A DNA stretch of 64,000 nt. It comes from Pholiota molesta (taxonomy: Eukaryota > Basidiomycota > Agaricomycetes > Agaricales > Strophariaceae). The stretch spans positions 124,001-188,000 of the forward strand of contig JACGCK010000022.1 in assembly GCA_014925825.1 (NCBI GenBank). The letters are read 5' to 3'. How positions within the stretch are numbered: position 1 is the stretch's first letter; each line of letters begins with the position of its first letter. Under the pieces are notes generated by a model that saw nothing but the letters and a program-made list of their open reading frames with translations, did not search any database and was not told the DNA's origin. Shown here piece after piece: positions 54,101 through 64,000 of the stretch. The translations under genes and the position numbers were made by a program.

Positions 54101-54382
54101 ATGTGCAGAGAGATACCACCAACAAGGCTTTCGGTGGCTGCAGTACGTCCAACACTTCTTGCCTTCGCGTAGGTTGGCGATTCCATATCAATCTCATTTT
54201 CGCTTTTCCTAGTCCATAAGTTGCTCTTCCGCACACTCAAGGGATTTCCTCAGAACAGCGTCTACTCCTGGTTCCCGATGACCACTCCAGAGACCATGAG
54301 AGGAGTTTTGGGTGACGATGGCAAATGGAGCTTCAATAGGCCCTCTCTCCCCAAGACTCTTAGAGCTCCCAAGCGTTCCTGA
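51199..54382 (+). CDS. Ppo-type heme fatty acid dioxygenase (peroxidase domain only)
   Basis: Related to linoleate diol synthases and psi-factor-producing oxygenases, which add oxygen to unsaturated fatty acids to make oxylipins. The ATG at 51199 gives MAELTP and a first intron follows directly. Family stretches in order: LTEVAKIVIPLEGQKL, AAGMPYARSVIPRTNP, SLTFAYGTLVIHSVFRSALQ, then SSFDLSPLYGDNIDEQM, ALLIVFNRNHN, IEFNTL spliced to YRWHATL (proximal heme His), LTPEDYIRAFKIS, LNEFREWLGLP, VEWNKDPKVAQAASDLYGGD and LFDAIAL, ending FPMTTPETMRGVLGDDGKW and APKRS. About thirteen short introns. Classical Ppo proteins continue with a P450-like domain; here a stop at 54380-54382 ends it and no P450 sequence follows. 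A paralogue starts at 62734. Confidence 0.85.
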
Positions 54383-54996
54383 AGTGAAACCAATCCGTTC
54401 TTTTACTACCAAGTTTTGAAAGTGTAACATCGTTGTGTAAAAAATTGCCAAGTACCTTGAAAGTTGAATTGATCCCCACAAGTGTCATGAGATTGAGCCT
54501 GAAGTCGCTGTGTAAGCATCATTTCTTCTATTACCCTTCCACAAGGTGTTCAGTGCAAGCCAAGGGGTCCCTCAAAACACTGCTCCAACACCATTCCCCA
54601 GATTATGCCAGATTCGAATCCGCTCTTACTCTTCGGAATCGTCCCGAGTAATCAGATTAATCTTTACTGACGGTTTGCTGAAACCAGCAGCTGCTCATGG
54701 AATGTGAATAATTGAATCGGTATTGCTTTGGAGTCTTGGACCCTATCTGATAGTGTTCTCAGCTCTGCTATCAGCGTAACTTTTTTGTTCGAGTGCGCTG
54801 CGCGCGGTCGCCGGCGCGGTCCCTAACGCGGTAACGTGACTGCAATATTTAGAAGTTGATCCGAAGACTGAAGTGCCACCGTGACTGAACATTACTGCTC
54901 TTGTCCACTGCCCAGGATGCCTATGACGGTTTCGAAGACGCTTTCTGGAAAGAATACTGAGCCTTAGACGCCTAGACCCTAAGCTTGAACATTTTG
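54383..54996. other. intergenic region
   Basis: Short frames without family features; no P450-like continuation of the upstream gene is seen. Confidence 0.5.
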
Positions 54997-56220
54997 ATGC
55001 CAAATCATCCACCTTTTTTCGATGTCGATGGTTTTGGGTCCAACCTGTCGTATCAGACTCAAACCGCTCAAGGATACAGGAACTGCCACTCCAAGTCTCT
55101 CTTTGCTTCTGATAATTCTAAGCCTTTTACTACCCACCCCTCGTCCCGTCTCAGCGCTCTCCCGCAGGCGCTGGTAGCGCCACTAGCACAGGTGGCGCCC
55201 CATCCGCTTCACGGGGCCATCTTGACGTTGGAAAACGGTGCAGATCTGCGTCTTGACGGACTTGTGTTCGTTCAACAACCGCTGATTGGTTATGGGACAT
55301 GCGTGCTCTGCGCCACGGCCACTCGCAAGTGGAATACCACGGAGGACGCTCAGTTTCGACCAGCAGAACACCTCAAGCGCGAGGAAAACCAGTATGGAAA
55401 TCGAGTGCTGCAAATCTTGGTCATGACGGAGCTATTCCCCATCACAAAGCTAAAAACATCCCATGAGTTCGCTCCTGCTATTAGAAATATCTTCGAATGT
55501 AAGTCTCCGATAACAATTTGTTCAATTGCACGCCTGATTGATTTTTCCTTCCTCAGCTTACAGATTGCTCTATGAACATACAAAGGTCATCCATGGAGAC
55601 ATCAGCCTACACAGCCTAAAGTGCCGGAAGGTAGACGGAAAAATATACGGCGTGCTCATCGATTACGATTTGCCGCTTTTCTTCAAGAAATCGAAGCAAG
55701 GGCCAAGCACGAAACAGCGAATGGGGACGATGTCGTACATGGCCTTGGATCGCATCCTGCCTACCCTCTCGAAACATTTATACCGTCACGACCTTGAGTC
55801 GCTATTTTATGTCATTGTTGTTCTCGTGACTCGATACGACGGGGGTGAAGAAATCGAAGACCCGCCCTTTCAAGACTGGTTCGAACCAGACCCTGAATGG
55901 CTGCGAATAGTGAAGTTCGAGCCAACACCTAAATGGCTGAAATCAGTGAGATACTCATTTTTGAGAGAACTTCCAGCACAGCCCACATCCACTTTTGAAA
56001 ATTTGGGTTACTTTTTGCTCCGTATGGGGCTCAACATAAACATAAAATTTCAGTGAGGTTAACACGGATGGATAAGAATTCCAAAACCACATCAGTGGAC
56101 CAGGCCATCCTCGACTCAGAGTTTAATGATGAAACGCTTGGAGGGAACGTGGATTTCGACAAATTTCAAACACTCCTTAACAATATTAAGCCCCCAATGG
56201 GCCCTACCATTCACGGGTAG
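54997..56220 (+). CDS. FunK1-type protein kinase, N-terminally truncated
   Basis: FunK1 kinases are a fungal family expanded in mushrooms; most substrates are unknown. The first in-frame ATG is at 54997. A large exon reads to NIFE, and an intron (55501 to about 55557) joins it to SYRLLYEHTKVIHGDISLHS, the catalytic loop with HGDIS in place of HRD. YGVLIDYDLPLFF (DFG-like region) and RMGTMSYMALD follow, then HDLESLFYVIVVLVTR. A second intron (about 56009-56053) leads to the typical tail DETLGGNVDFDKFQTLLNNI, with stop at 56218-56220. At about 340 residues it lacks the usual N-terminal half with the ATP loop, so activity is doubtful. Confidence 0.75.
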
Positions 56221-56372
56221 ACTTTCATCATTATAGTTCATATCAACTTTGAAATTATGCCAGTATAATTGAATTTCAAACACTCCTTAACAATATTAAG
56301 CCCCCAATGGGCCCTACCCTTCACGGGTAGACTTTCATCATTATAGTTCATATCAACTTTGAAATTATGCCA
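56162..56372 (+). repeat. tandem duplication, period 110 bp
   Basis: The block AATTTCAAACACTCCTTAAC (56163 onward) to AAATTATGCCA recurs 110 bp downstream with one internal change (ACCATTC against ACCCTTC). The unit spans the last codons of the FunK1 gene plus its 3' flank, so a second copy of the C-terminus lies after the stop. Near identity means the duplication is recent. Confidence 0.9.
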
Positions 56373-56709
56373 CATCAATTATACCACCTTATTCAAGGAT
56401 AGCTCTTATATCATCATATTTAGTATAATAATTTGGAGACACAGTACTCAGGAGAAAGCATGGATGCCAACAATGGACAAATGTATTGAGAAACAGGAAG
56501 GGTATACGAAAAACAAATGTCTACAAATAAGATAATCATAGAATGCAGCAGGTGAGATGGGCATAGACTCACACCCGAGGGTGTGGTGGAGAATTGAGTT
56601 CAGAAGAGAACTCAATAGATAGTTGGATAAGTGCGTGGGTTGGTGAACGTAGATGACAATAACAATGGGTCCCAAGAAAATTCTTTTTGGATGTGAAGCG
56701 CAAAAGGGT
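56373..56709. other. convergent 3' region
   Basis: Between the FunK1 tail repeat and the stop of the minus-strand gene. No gene is visible. Confidence 0.5.
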
Positions 56710-58199
56710 TCATACTAGATTGTCTCCGAAGCTTGCTGAAACATATGTGCCCAGCTCCTGCGGGGACGACGCACCAATACCAAACTCCCAGCTCTCGCTG
56801 TGCAGCTGCCGGAGACTCTCGATCCCGATCTCCTCCTCAGCGGCGATTCGGGTATCTGAATTCTCAGCTAGGCGACTGCTGATACATGCCAAGCTTGACG
56901 CGTGGCGGCGCTCGTGGGAGCGCGCACAGTGGATGCTGTCGGTAGAGGAGCGGTTTGTCGAGGTGGCCGCGCTCGGATTGCGCTCCAGGCGTGCAATGGC
57001 CTCGTTCGTCTCAATGTCGTGCACTGCGCGCCCCAGGCCGACTTCAACGATTATGAGGGTTGGCACTATGCCGACGATTTGGATCAGGCCGGCATCCAGG
57101 ATGACCTAAAACGATCTGTTGATCACAGCTGGGAGAGACGAACAGATGGGACAGAACTCACACTCATGGTCTTCTGCCTCCGGAATGCTAGGTCCAAGAT
57201 GGTGTATAGCGAGTATAGAAACCCAGACTCAATTCTATCAAAAAGTGTCAGCTATAAGACCAATGAACGCGCGAAAGAGACTACTTACAGAATAGTGATA
57301 GTAGCATTATAACGTCGGTGAAGGCCAGAGCCAAGAATAAGCTTTGCCTTTCTTGCATGCCACCATATCCTTCCGGCTGTGAATAAATATTTTAATCGAG
57401 AAATCAACGTGTAACTGCCACTGAGAAAATGACTACATACCAGTAAGAGCGGTTAGGATGACATTGAGGATAAGGGTCATTATCAAATAAATCCAAGTTT
57501 TATCAATAAGACCTGAGGTGGACGCCACAAAAACGTAGCCGCACGCTAATAAGCCAAAGATTATCCTGAGTCATTTCACCAATAGTGAGTTTTTCCACAC
57601 ACCTGTACTCGCGAGGAGAAGAATCACTGGCCCAACTACCACCAGCTTTCTAAATTCCCAAACCATCCAGCACCTATATAGCAGCAGAGAATCTGCGATA
57701 ACACTTCAAACCATTAATAGCAGTTAGCTCTCATGCATTGGAAAAAAAATAGAAGAAAAGACGCGCACTTATTGGAAATATAGAGCCAGTACTTTGGCCG
57801 CACGTCTGCGGTCAAGCTTCCTTTCATCAGCTTTTCAAAGAGAATATGATAGGTATATACTATGTCGCTAGTGGCAAGTGCGAACATCGTCGTTGCCGAG
57901 ACGAGTAGAATCCAGTGGAGCTTTTTATGACGCGATAAGAGGACATACGCGCATATCGCGAAGAGGATTACATAAAGGCCTGTAAACAGAACTCAAATCA
58001 GCTTGAAAAATGATACCTATGAAAGACGCGGCCTTACTGACCATAAAAGAACGATTCCAACTGTACAATGTAATAGTATTGAGTTACAACCCGATAAGGA
58101 TATTGTTGGAAGACGACGTACGAGGGCAGCGCCAATATAGGGTGACAAACTCGTTGGAAAAGCGATATCCTGAGTGCTTGGGAACAATGACAAGGACAT
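56710..58199 (-). CDS. seven-helix membrane protein, Agaricomycete-specific family (copy D)
   Basis: Same family as the genes at 8039 and 10634, on the opposite strand. The ATG at 58199 gives MSLSLFPSTQDIAFPTSLSP and YIGAAL. The next exon reads LESFFYG (compare VESLLYG), then GLYVILFAICAYVLLSRHKK, LHWILLVSATTMFALATSDI, a YRC-type helix, then IWWHARKAKLILG, and ESGFLYSLYTILDLAF. The last helix PTLIIVEVGLGRAVHDIETN leads into a hydrophilic tail; stop at 56710. Introns are about 50-60 nt. Function unknown. Confidence 0.72.
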
Positions 58200-59537
58200 G
58201 ATGGAGCAGGAGACGCGTCTAAAGTGGCGTCGTCGCGTCTTGTTGTCGCGTTTTCTAGGATATGCTTGTTAAGTAATACAATTCCTCTGTGGCGTCGTAT
58301 GCCAAAGATATGAGAAATAAAAACAGACAACAGACAACAGAAAACAGAAAACAGAAAACAGGAAACAGAAAACCGACGTTCTCAAACGGGACAAATGTTT
58401 CTTCAATTCATCATATGTAGGCTGAAGTCCGCGCATGATAAAGGTGCGTTCCTCCCTTTTGTAGCACGGGCGTCTGGGTAATAGACCGAATGGGGCATGA
58501 ATCATGTTCGTTTTCCAGCCTGGTCTTATGTGGGTGTTCGCTTCAAGATGTGGGTCCTCATCAACAAGCGACCAAGCGCTGATGTTACCTAGTCATGGGC
58601 GGAATATTAGGACTGGAAGCGTGATATTCGGCTTCATTAACTATTGCATTTTCCTTGGCACCTTCGAAGTTCGTAAGACCTTCATTAGATGTGATGATTC
58701 AGTCTTGTAATTCATGATACATAACTTTGAGACAAGCACATAGAATGAATTAACCATTTGATAGTGCTCCAAAAAAGAAATTGGGCTCACTTGGTATCCA
58801 TAATCATCGCACGGAGTTACGTAGACAAAACAGCAATAAGAAAAAGGATGCATACAAGGCGCATCGATGGTCCCAAAATGTTCGATATGACCTGAACTGC
58901 ACTGCTGTCCAGGGCTTCAGAATTGGCGTTTGCGATCTTGCTGATGATTCCCGTGTGGTTCCATCTTAGATGCGAATGTTGAACTCAAAATGGGATTCAC
59001 GGAAGATGTTAGGCCGCTATAAGAAAGACCATTCGAAGCAGTAGAGTACCATACAGAAGGAAGCTGGGAAATGTGAACCATGGCATTGGGAGGAGGACAT
59101 GATGGAAGCAGCGCGGGTGCAAGTTGAAGAGGACACTTGGCTAGCACGAAAGTAGAGAATGTTTCCCACGCATGTTTCTCACGATTCACTTCCCCGGTCC
59201 GAATCCCGCCTTAGTCCAGCCTCTTGTAAGCTGCTTGCAAGTACTGAACTTGAAGTAGGTTCAAATAGATAAGTACTGAAGCTTGAAGTGGTATAAATGC
59301 CTTTTCCAGGAGCGGGGACCTCGTGTCCAGTCAATCTAAAGTTTAAAGTTAAGCAAAAACGATTTGTTTAGTTTTTTTTAGGGTAAAGGAAGACTTGAGG
59401 AAAACCGGAACCCCGTCTCGTATACTTACGGTACTTATACTGCGCCAGAATGTCCAAAGAATGCCTCAACAACCCAGTAAAACAGCTGTGGGATCTAATA
59501 TAAATAACCTGGGTTCTCACTCTGCAACCATCTGAGG
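58200..59537. other. intergenic region
   Basis: No supportable gene. Contains the simple repeat at 58318-58374. Open frames such as 58504-58710 and 58917-59189 show no family features. Confidence 0.45.
58318..58374 (+). repeat. simple repeat of ACAGAAA type
   Basis: About eight imperfect copies of a 7-bp unit (AAAACAG, with CAACAGA variants) run through this stretch. It lies about 120 bp upstream of the membrane-protein start codon at 58199. Confidence 0.85.
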
Positions 59538-59544
59538 TATAAAA
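59538..59544 (+). promoter_or_regulatory. TATA box
   Basis: TATAAAA lies 62 bp before the ATG at 59600, at a typical distance. Confidence 0.55.
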
Positions 59545-59599
59545 CAGCTCACACAGCGCTCAGCTACGCATTCCGAGAACTCTCTGAAACTATTGCACG

Positions 59600-61522
59600 A
59601 TGAATTCTAGTCATGGTCAACTTTCTGCTCTTGTAACGCTCATTACCGACGCTACAAAAATTGTAGAAGCGCACTTCGCGAAGACATCGAAGCCATATGT
59701 CCCTTCACTTGATGACACGGAGCCACATCCCCTGGATATTATGTCTGATAGCATGGAGCTACGCATCGCCATTCAGACCATTGAAGGAGCATGCGCCCAG
59801 CTGAGCGCAACTGTAGCACGACCTGCGCATACCGTACTTAATGTGATTTTGCCATTTTTATATTGCAATGGTGTTTATTGACGAATTTATTTGATTTCAT
59901 GGTCTTTTCAGAAAGCGTTGGGTGTGAGCTCTTCCATAATTGTATACCACTGTGAATTTGACAAACTCGTTCATTAAAGGTCGCCGAGCCAGCTTGTCTT
60001 GACGTCGTCCTTGCGTATAAAATTTCGGACATTCTTCAACAAAAGCCAAACGGAATGCATTGCTCAGAAATCGCAACGATAACGGGTCTTCATCAACCGA
60101 AGGTTGAAAGAATTATGAGAATGCTCGCCACTAAGCATGTTTTCCGAGAAAGTATGTACAAAACCATTTATATTATCTTGGTTATCATAATACTAACTGT
60201 TGACAAATTTAAACAGATTCAGAAGGCGTCTTCGTAAACAACAGACTCAGCATCCAGCTTCTTTCAACCAATCGGCTCGGGGACACCTGTCGTTACAAGT
60301 TCATCGAAACTTTCTTCCATTTCATCACAAATCGCTGACAGTTTAATATAGCACTCAGGAAGTTATCAGGGCTGTTCCACATTTCTTGGATGTCCTCGCA
60401 GACGAAGATTGGGGTCACTCCGATGCACCAAATAAAACTGCATTCAATAAGGCAACTGGCTTTTCAAAAACCTTGTTCGACTATTACAGCGGAGATGTAC
60501 GCATCACGTAGACCCTCTCATCTTGCATCAAGGGCTTGATTTTTTTTGTTTGATTGTTAGGACTCGGCCGAAGGAGCGGCACTTGGCGCGCGCTTTGGAC
60601 TAGGAATGGTAGGATGGGGGTTTGCCACCGAAGGGACGACGGTCATACATGGTAACTTTTTAATTTGGCATTATAATTAGCATTCCTCAAATTTACAATC
60701 ATTCTACTATTGTAGAGTTTCCATGGGGAGTGCTACCCAAGGGAACTACAATTGTTGACGTTGGAAGTGGAATTGGAGCCGTTACAATGGGGCTCGCAAA
60801 ACGATATCCTTCCTTGCACCTCACTCTACAAGATTTGCCAGAACGCCTGCTGCAAGCCCAAAACGAGATTTGGCCCAAGGAGTGTCCAGAAGCGATGGCT
60901 CAGAAGCGCGTGCATTTCAAGCCTATTGATTTCTTTACCCAATCTCCCGTTCCGGGTGCTGATATTTACTACGTGAGCCCTTATGGTAGTTTTGTGTACT
61001 TGCCATCTGACTGATGTCAGATTTCTAGCTGAAGAATATCTTGTAAGGCAACTTATTTTGGCAGATGATATTACGCCCTTTTCTGAAGATTCGTTATCAG
61101 GCACGATTGGGAGGACGGCCGATGTGTAACCATCCTTTCCAACATCCGAAAGGCCATGGGCCCTCACAGTCGAGTATTAATTCGTGAGTTGCTCTCGGCG
61201 ACCGTGAATTTACTTTTGCTCATCTGAAAAATAAAACGCAGATGAATACATCATCCAAAACGCAAATCGCCTCCCTGACGACAAGTCCGTGTTCAAACAA
61301 GCGCCGGAGCCACTCCTTCCTAACTATGGCGTGGGCCGTCTCCGGATGTACGCCGTCGACATGCACATGATGATCATGATCAACAGCACTGAGCGGCCCG
61401 TGCAAGCGTTCAATAAACTCGGTGAAATGGCGGGCTTGAGGTTCTTCAAGCTATGGGATCTTGGAGAGACAAGTATTGTTGAGTTCCGGCTGCCTGAGGC
61501 GAAAGAAGGCGGAAAGCTATAA
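59600..61522 (+). CDS. SAM-dependent O-methyltransferase
   Basis: Transfers a methyl group from S-adenosylmethionine to a hydroxyl group of a small molecule, as in sterigmatocystin- or COMT-type enzymes; substrate unknown. The ATG at 59600 begins MNSSHGQLSALVTLITDATK. A winged-helix dimerisation part reads LDVVLAYKISDILQQKPNGM and GLHQPKVERIMRMLATKHVF. Then come EVIRAVPHFLDVLADEDWGH, TAFNKATGFSKTLFDYYSGD, ALGARFGLGMVGWGF, the SAM motif TTIVDVGSGIGAVTMGLAKR and LHLTLQDLPERLL. LKNIL joined to HDWEDG by splicing holds the catalytic His-Asp pair. The end is IVEFRLPEAKEGGKL, stop at 61520-61522. Eight or so introns. It lies between two Ppo-type genes. Confidence 0.87.
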
Positions 61523-62733
61523 GTGTACATAAATTTTTACAAAGCAGGCTAGTTCGTAACGAGATGATATCTTCGCCGTACTCAAAAGATCAGAGTTCGA
61601 GCGGTAGAATCCAAATTAGGTCATTCTGTTTCCATAAAAGGTTTCGCGATCTACTAAGTACTTGATTCCTTACGCGGAAGTGTGGTATGCATTCAACAGA
61701 CATGGTCCATTATAGTACATATGAGCAATGAGCAGTTTCAATGTCGTTAAGGCCTGCGTCGAGGCTCAAGCGCTCAGCGCTCAAGCTCTCAAGCTCAAGA
61801 CCAACTCAGCAACTTGAATACAGGAGGGGGAAATGAGCGTGTGAGATCTGTGGCTGTGTTAAACCAAACCCATCTCGTGATCTATAAAACGCCCGCTGAC
61901 AGTGAACGCTTGGTGAACGCAGAAGGAAAATCCTCCTTTGTTGGAACTTGTATCTTCCAGACAAATAGACATGAAGACAGCAGTTGGGCAGCAGCAATCT
62001 GCGACTTGCACATGTCGGAATCTGTGAAGCCTCAAATTACTCAGAAGTGACCACGCAGATATGCTCGTTTTCCCGATTCTCCAGCGCATATTCCACGACT
62101 TCGCGATGTGACGGCAGTGGACTGTGGCCGTGCATTTCGACCGATGGCATCGCACCGTCTGTGCAGTCCAGTGCGCCCGCTGCCTACTTGCGCCTTTCTA
62201 TACCACAACGTGGGTGCCATGCCGAGATTGCCGCTGCCAGAACCCAGAGTTTTGAACTTTGAAGAAACATTCGGCTTGATTTACCACTTTTCAGGGCAGC
62301 AAAGAGCAAAAACTCGAATGATCGCTGGTAGTTCAACACGTACAAAACTATTGTGTTGCAAGTTGCAACAATTCTGCAACAATTCCCGCTCATTTTTAAA
62401 TGGTAGGCTGCCAGGTTTGAATGTTGAACGACACCTTCATGTCGATTCATCCTATGTTGCCGCCACATTGTTGCTCAGCACAGCTCAGCACGCCATTTGG
62501 ACGCCTCTCCTCCTTACTCCTCGGATCTGTATTCTATGTTATGTTCCTTGATGCGATTCATCCTCTCGATCGGCACGGAGGCAAGACAGTACAAGTTTAT
62601 GGTTTGCTATCTGACATACAATTGTAGGAACTGTTGATGGCGAGGAATTCTATATAACATGGAACTACGCGATCGATTTCATAATTGTCGCGCTTCTCTC
62701 TCATTGTAGCAACTTTGAACCAACTTCAACACC
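61523..62733. other. intergenic region
   Basis: About 1.2 kb without a supportable gene. A low-complexity CTCAAG-rich stretch occurs at 61765-61800. The last 60 bp match the promoter of the first Ppo gene. Confidence 0.45.
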
Positions 62734-64000
62734 ATGGCCGAGCCTACACCTAGTGCGTACTGGTACGATATGCTTAGTACAACTTTGACTAATTCAGATG
62801 AACCCGAGGGTAGAGCAAACCTTCTTGATGCTTATGAGGGCTCAGGTTGACATTCCAAGCTATTTGGATGATGAGGAGCCAGTACGCCTATATCCCTGGA
62901 TACTTGCACATGAAATTTAATCGCATTGTGCACTAGGCCGCAATGTTAACAGAGGTCGCGAAGATTGTCATACCTTTGGAAGGCCAAAAACTTGTGAGAG
63001 GATTATTTTTCTTTCGGTTTCTCGAATTAAGGGAGGAGTAGATATCGACAGCCTTGCTCATGCTGAATGGGCCATTGAGAACTGATCTTCCTGGAGAGTT
63101 GGTCAAACCCTTAAAGCAAGGCGCCAAATCTTCATTTTGCTTTTATATCTTATGAGAACTGCTTTCTAGTGACAAGCTCATAGGGGTTCTCTATGAGATG
63201 ATGCCGCATCCACCGAGGAATCTGACAGGTCAAGATTTCCGTACCGCTGATGGGGCAGACAGGCTTGGTGCAGCCGACGTGCCCTATGCCCGAACTGTTA
63301 TCCCGAGGACAGATCCTATAGAGTATCCTGATGCGCAGGAAGTCTTCGACAAACTTATGTTGCGTCGGCGCATTGACGGGAAAGAGAAGGTGTTTCTGCT
63401 GTAGTTATCATGTTAAATTAGAGCTAACGTTGTTGCTCGATGTTTTCAGATTGTCAATAATTCCAATGGCTTGAGCTCCCTGACTTTTGCTTTTGGCACT
63501 CTGGTCATACACACCGTCTTCCGATCTGCGCTCCAGAACCCCACGATGAACGAGACATCGTCTTACATCGATCTCGCGCCTCTGTGAGTCCAGGCTAAAA
63601 TTATGGCCCAGTTAACGACCCTCATTATTTGGTCTCCAGTTACGGCGATGACATTGCTGGGCAGATGTCAGTCCGCAATCAGACTGGTAGAGGCCTCCTT
63701 GCCCCCGATTGTTTCGTAGACGAGCGAGTTCTCTTCTTGCCCCCGGCCGCTGCGGCGCTCCTCGTCATCTTCAACCGCAACCACAATGTACGTACCCGAC
63801 TTTTACTGCTTTAATGGCTGCTTATTGTTGTTCCGTGGTCTTCAGTATGTCGCGGCGGAGTTGTTAAAGAACGAGAAGGACGCGCGGGGTTGGAGTGATC
63901 CTCCGCCCGAAGACCCCCTGCGCCGAAACAAGCAAGATGAAGAGATTTTCCAGCTTGCGCGGCTGATTAAGTATGTCAACCATTTATATTGGATTGAAAA
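62734..64000 (+). CDS. Ppo-type heme fatty acid dioxygenase, second copy (cut by window end)
   Basis: Paralogue of the gene at 51199 with the same exon plan. The ATG at 62734 gives MAEPTP and an immediate intron, as in the first copy. Shared stretches: LTEVAKIVIPLEGQKL, STALLMLNGPLRTDLPGELV, TGQDFRTADGADRLGAADVP, YARTVIPRTDPIEYPDAQEV, SLTFAFGTLVIHTVFRSALQ, YIDLAPLYGDDIAGQM and ALLVIFNRNHN, then YVAAELLKNEKDARGWSDPP up to LARLIK at the window end. The second exon as written (62801-62880) drifts out of frame near EGRANLL, which suggests one lost or gained base there. The region of the proximal heme His lies beyond the window. Confidence 0.82.

Noticed and set aside
58318..58374. Possible CRISPR-like array
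   Set aside because: A 7-bp simple repeat without spacers, in a eukaryotic genome.

Overview
The window is nuclear DNA of a basidiomycete fungus, most likely an Agaricomycete (mushroom-forming class). The genes carry many short GT-AG introns of about 50 bp. Families typical of this group are present: a FunK1-type kinase, a DUF6534 membrane protein, a CPL1/priA-like secreted protein, an adenylate-forming reductase, Ppo-type oxygenases and a family of seven-helix membrane proteins. Both tRNA genes have introns. No bacterial, organellar or rRNA sequence is visible.

Layout. From 1 to 13 kb: an F-box protein, a small frameshifted gene, calmodulin (CMD1) with microexons, a tRNA-Thr, and a tandem family of seven-helix membrane proteins with two intact copies (8.0-9.6 and 10.6-12.2 kb) flanked by two decayed copies. 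From 13 to 31.5 kb is mostly conserved housekeeping: the complex I subunit NDUFA2, an RGS-domain RAX1-like gene, an adenylate-forming reductase, the pentafunctional shikimate enzyme ARO1, ribose-5-phosphate isomerase RKI1, the TFIIH subunit TFB5, an APH-fold protein and a mitochondrial HMG-box protein. From 33 to 45 kb: a DUF6534 protein, Mediator subunit MED8, a cytochrome P450, a helicase fragment, a tRNA-Ala and two unrecognised genes. From 45.8 to 64 kb is accessory: a 1255-residue secreted CPL1-like protein with four repeat modules separated by dibasic sites, a Ppo-type heme dioxygenase gene, a truncated FunK1 kinase whose tail is tandemly duplicated, a further seven-helix protein, an O-methyltransferase and a second Ppo-type gene cut by the window end.

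How genes may work together. The reductase, ARO1 and RKI1 lie in a row on the minus strand; pentose phosphate and shikimate supply could feed an aryl-acid-activating reductase, but this rests on position alone. The two Ppo copies and the O-methyltransferase suggest oxylipin or secondary metabolism on the right side.

Data quality. Several conserved genes (ARO1, RAX1, the reductase, the F-box gene and others) lose their frame repeatedly, each time as if a single base were missing, while MED8 and the long CPL1-like exons stay open. I read this mainly as uncorrected sequence error, concentrated around 14-24 kb, rather than gene death. Exon boundaries were deduced by eye; gene limits are more secure than internal splice sites.
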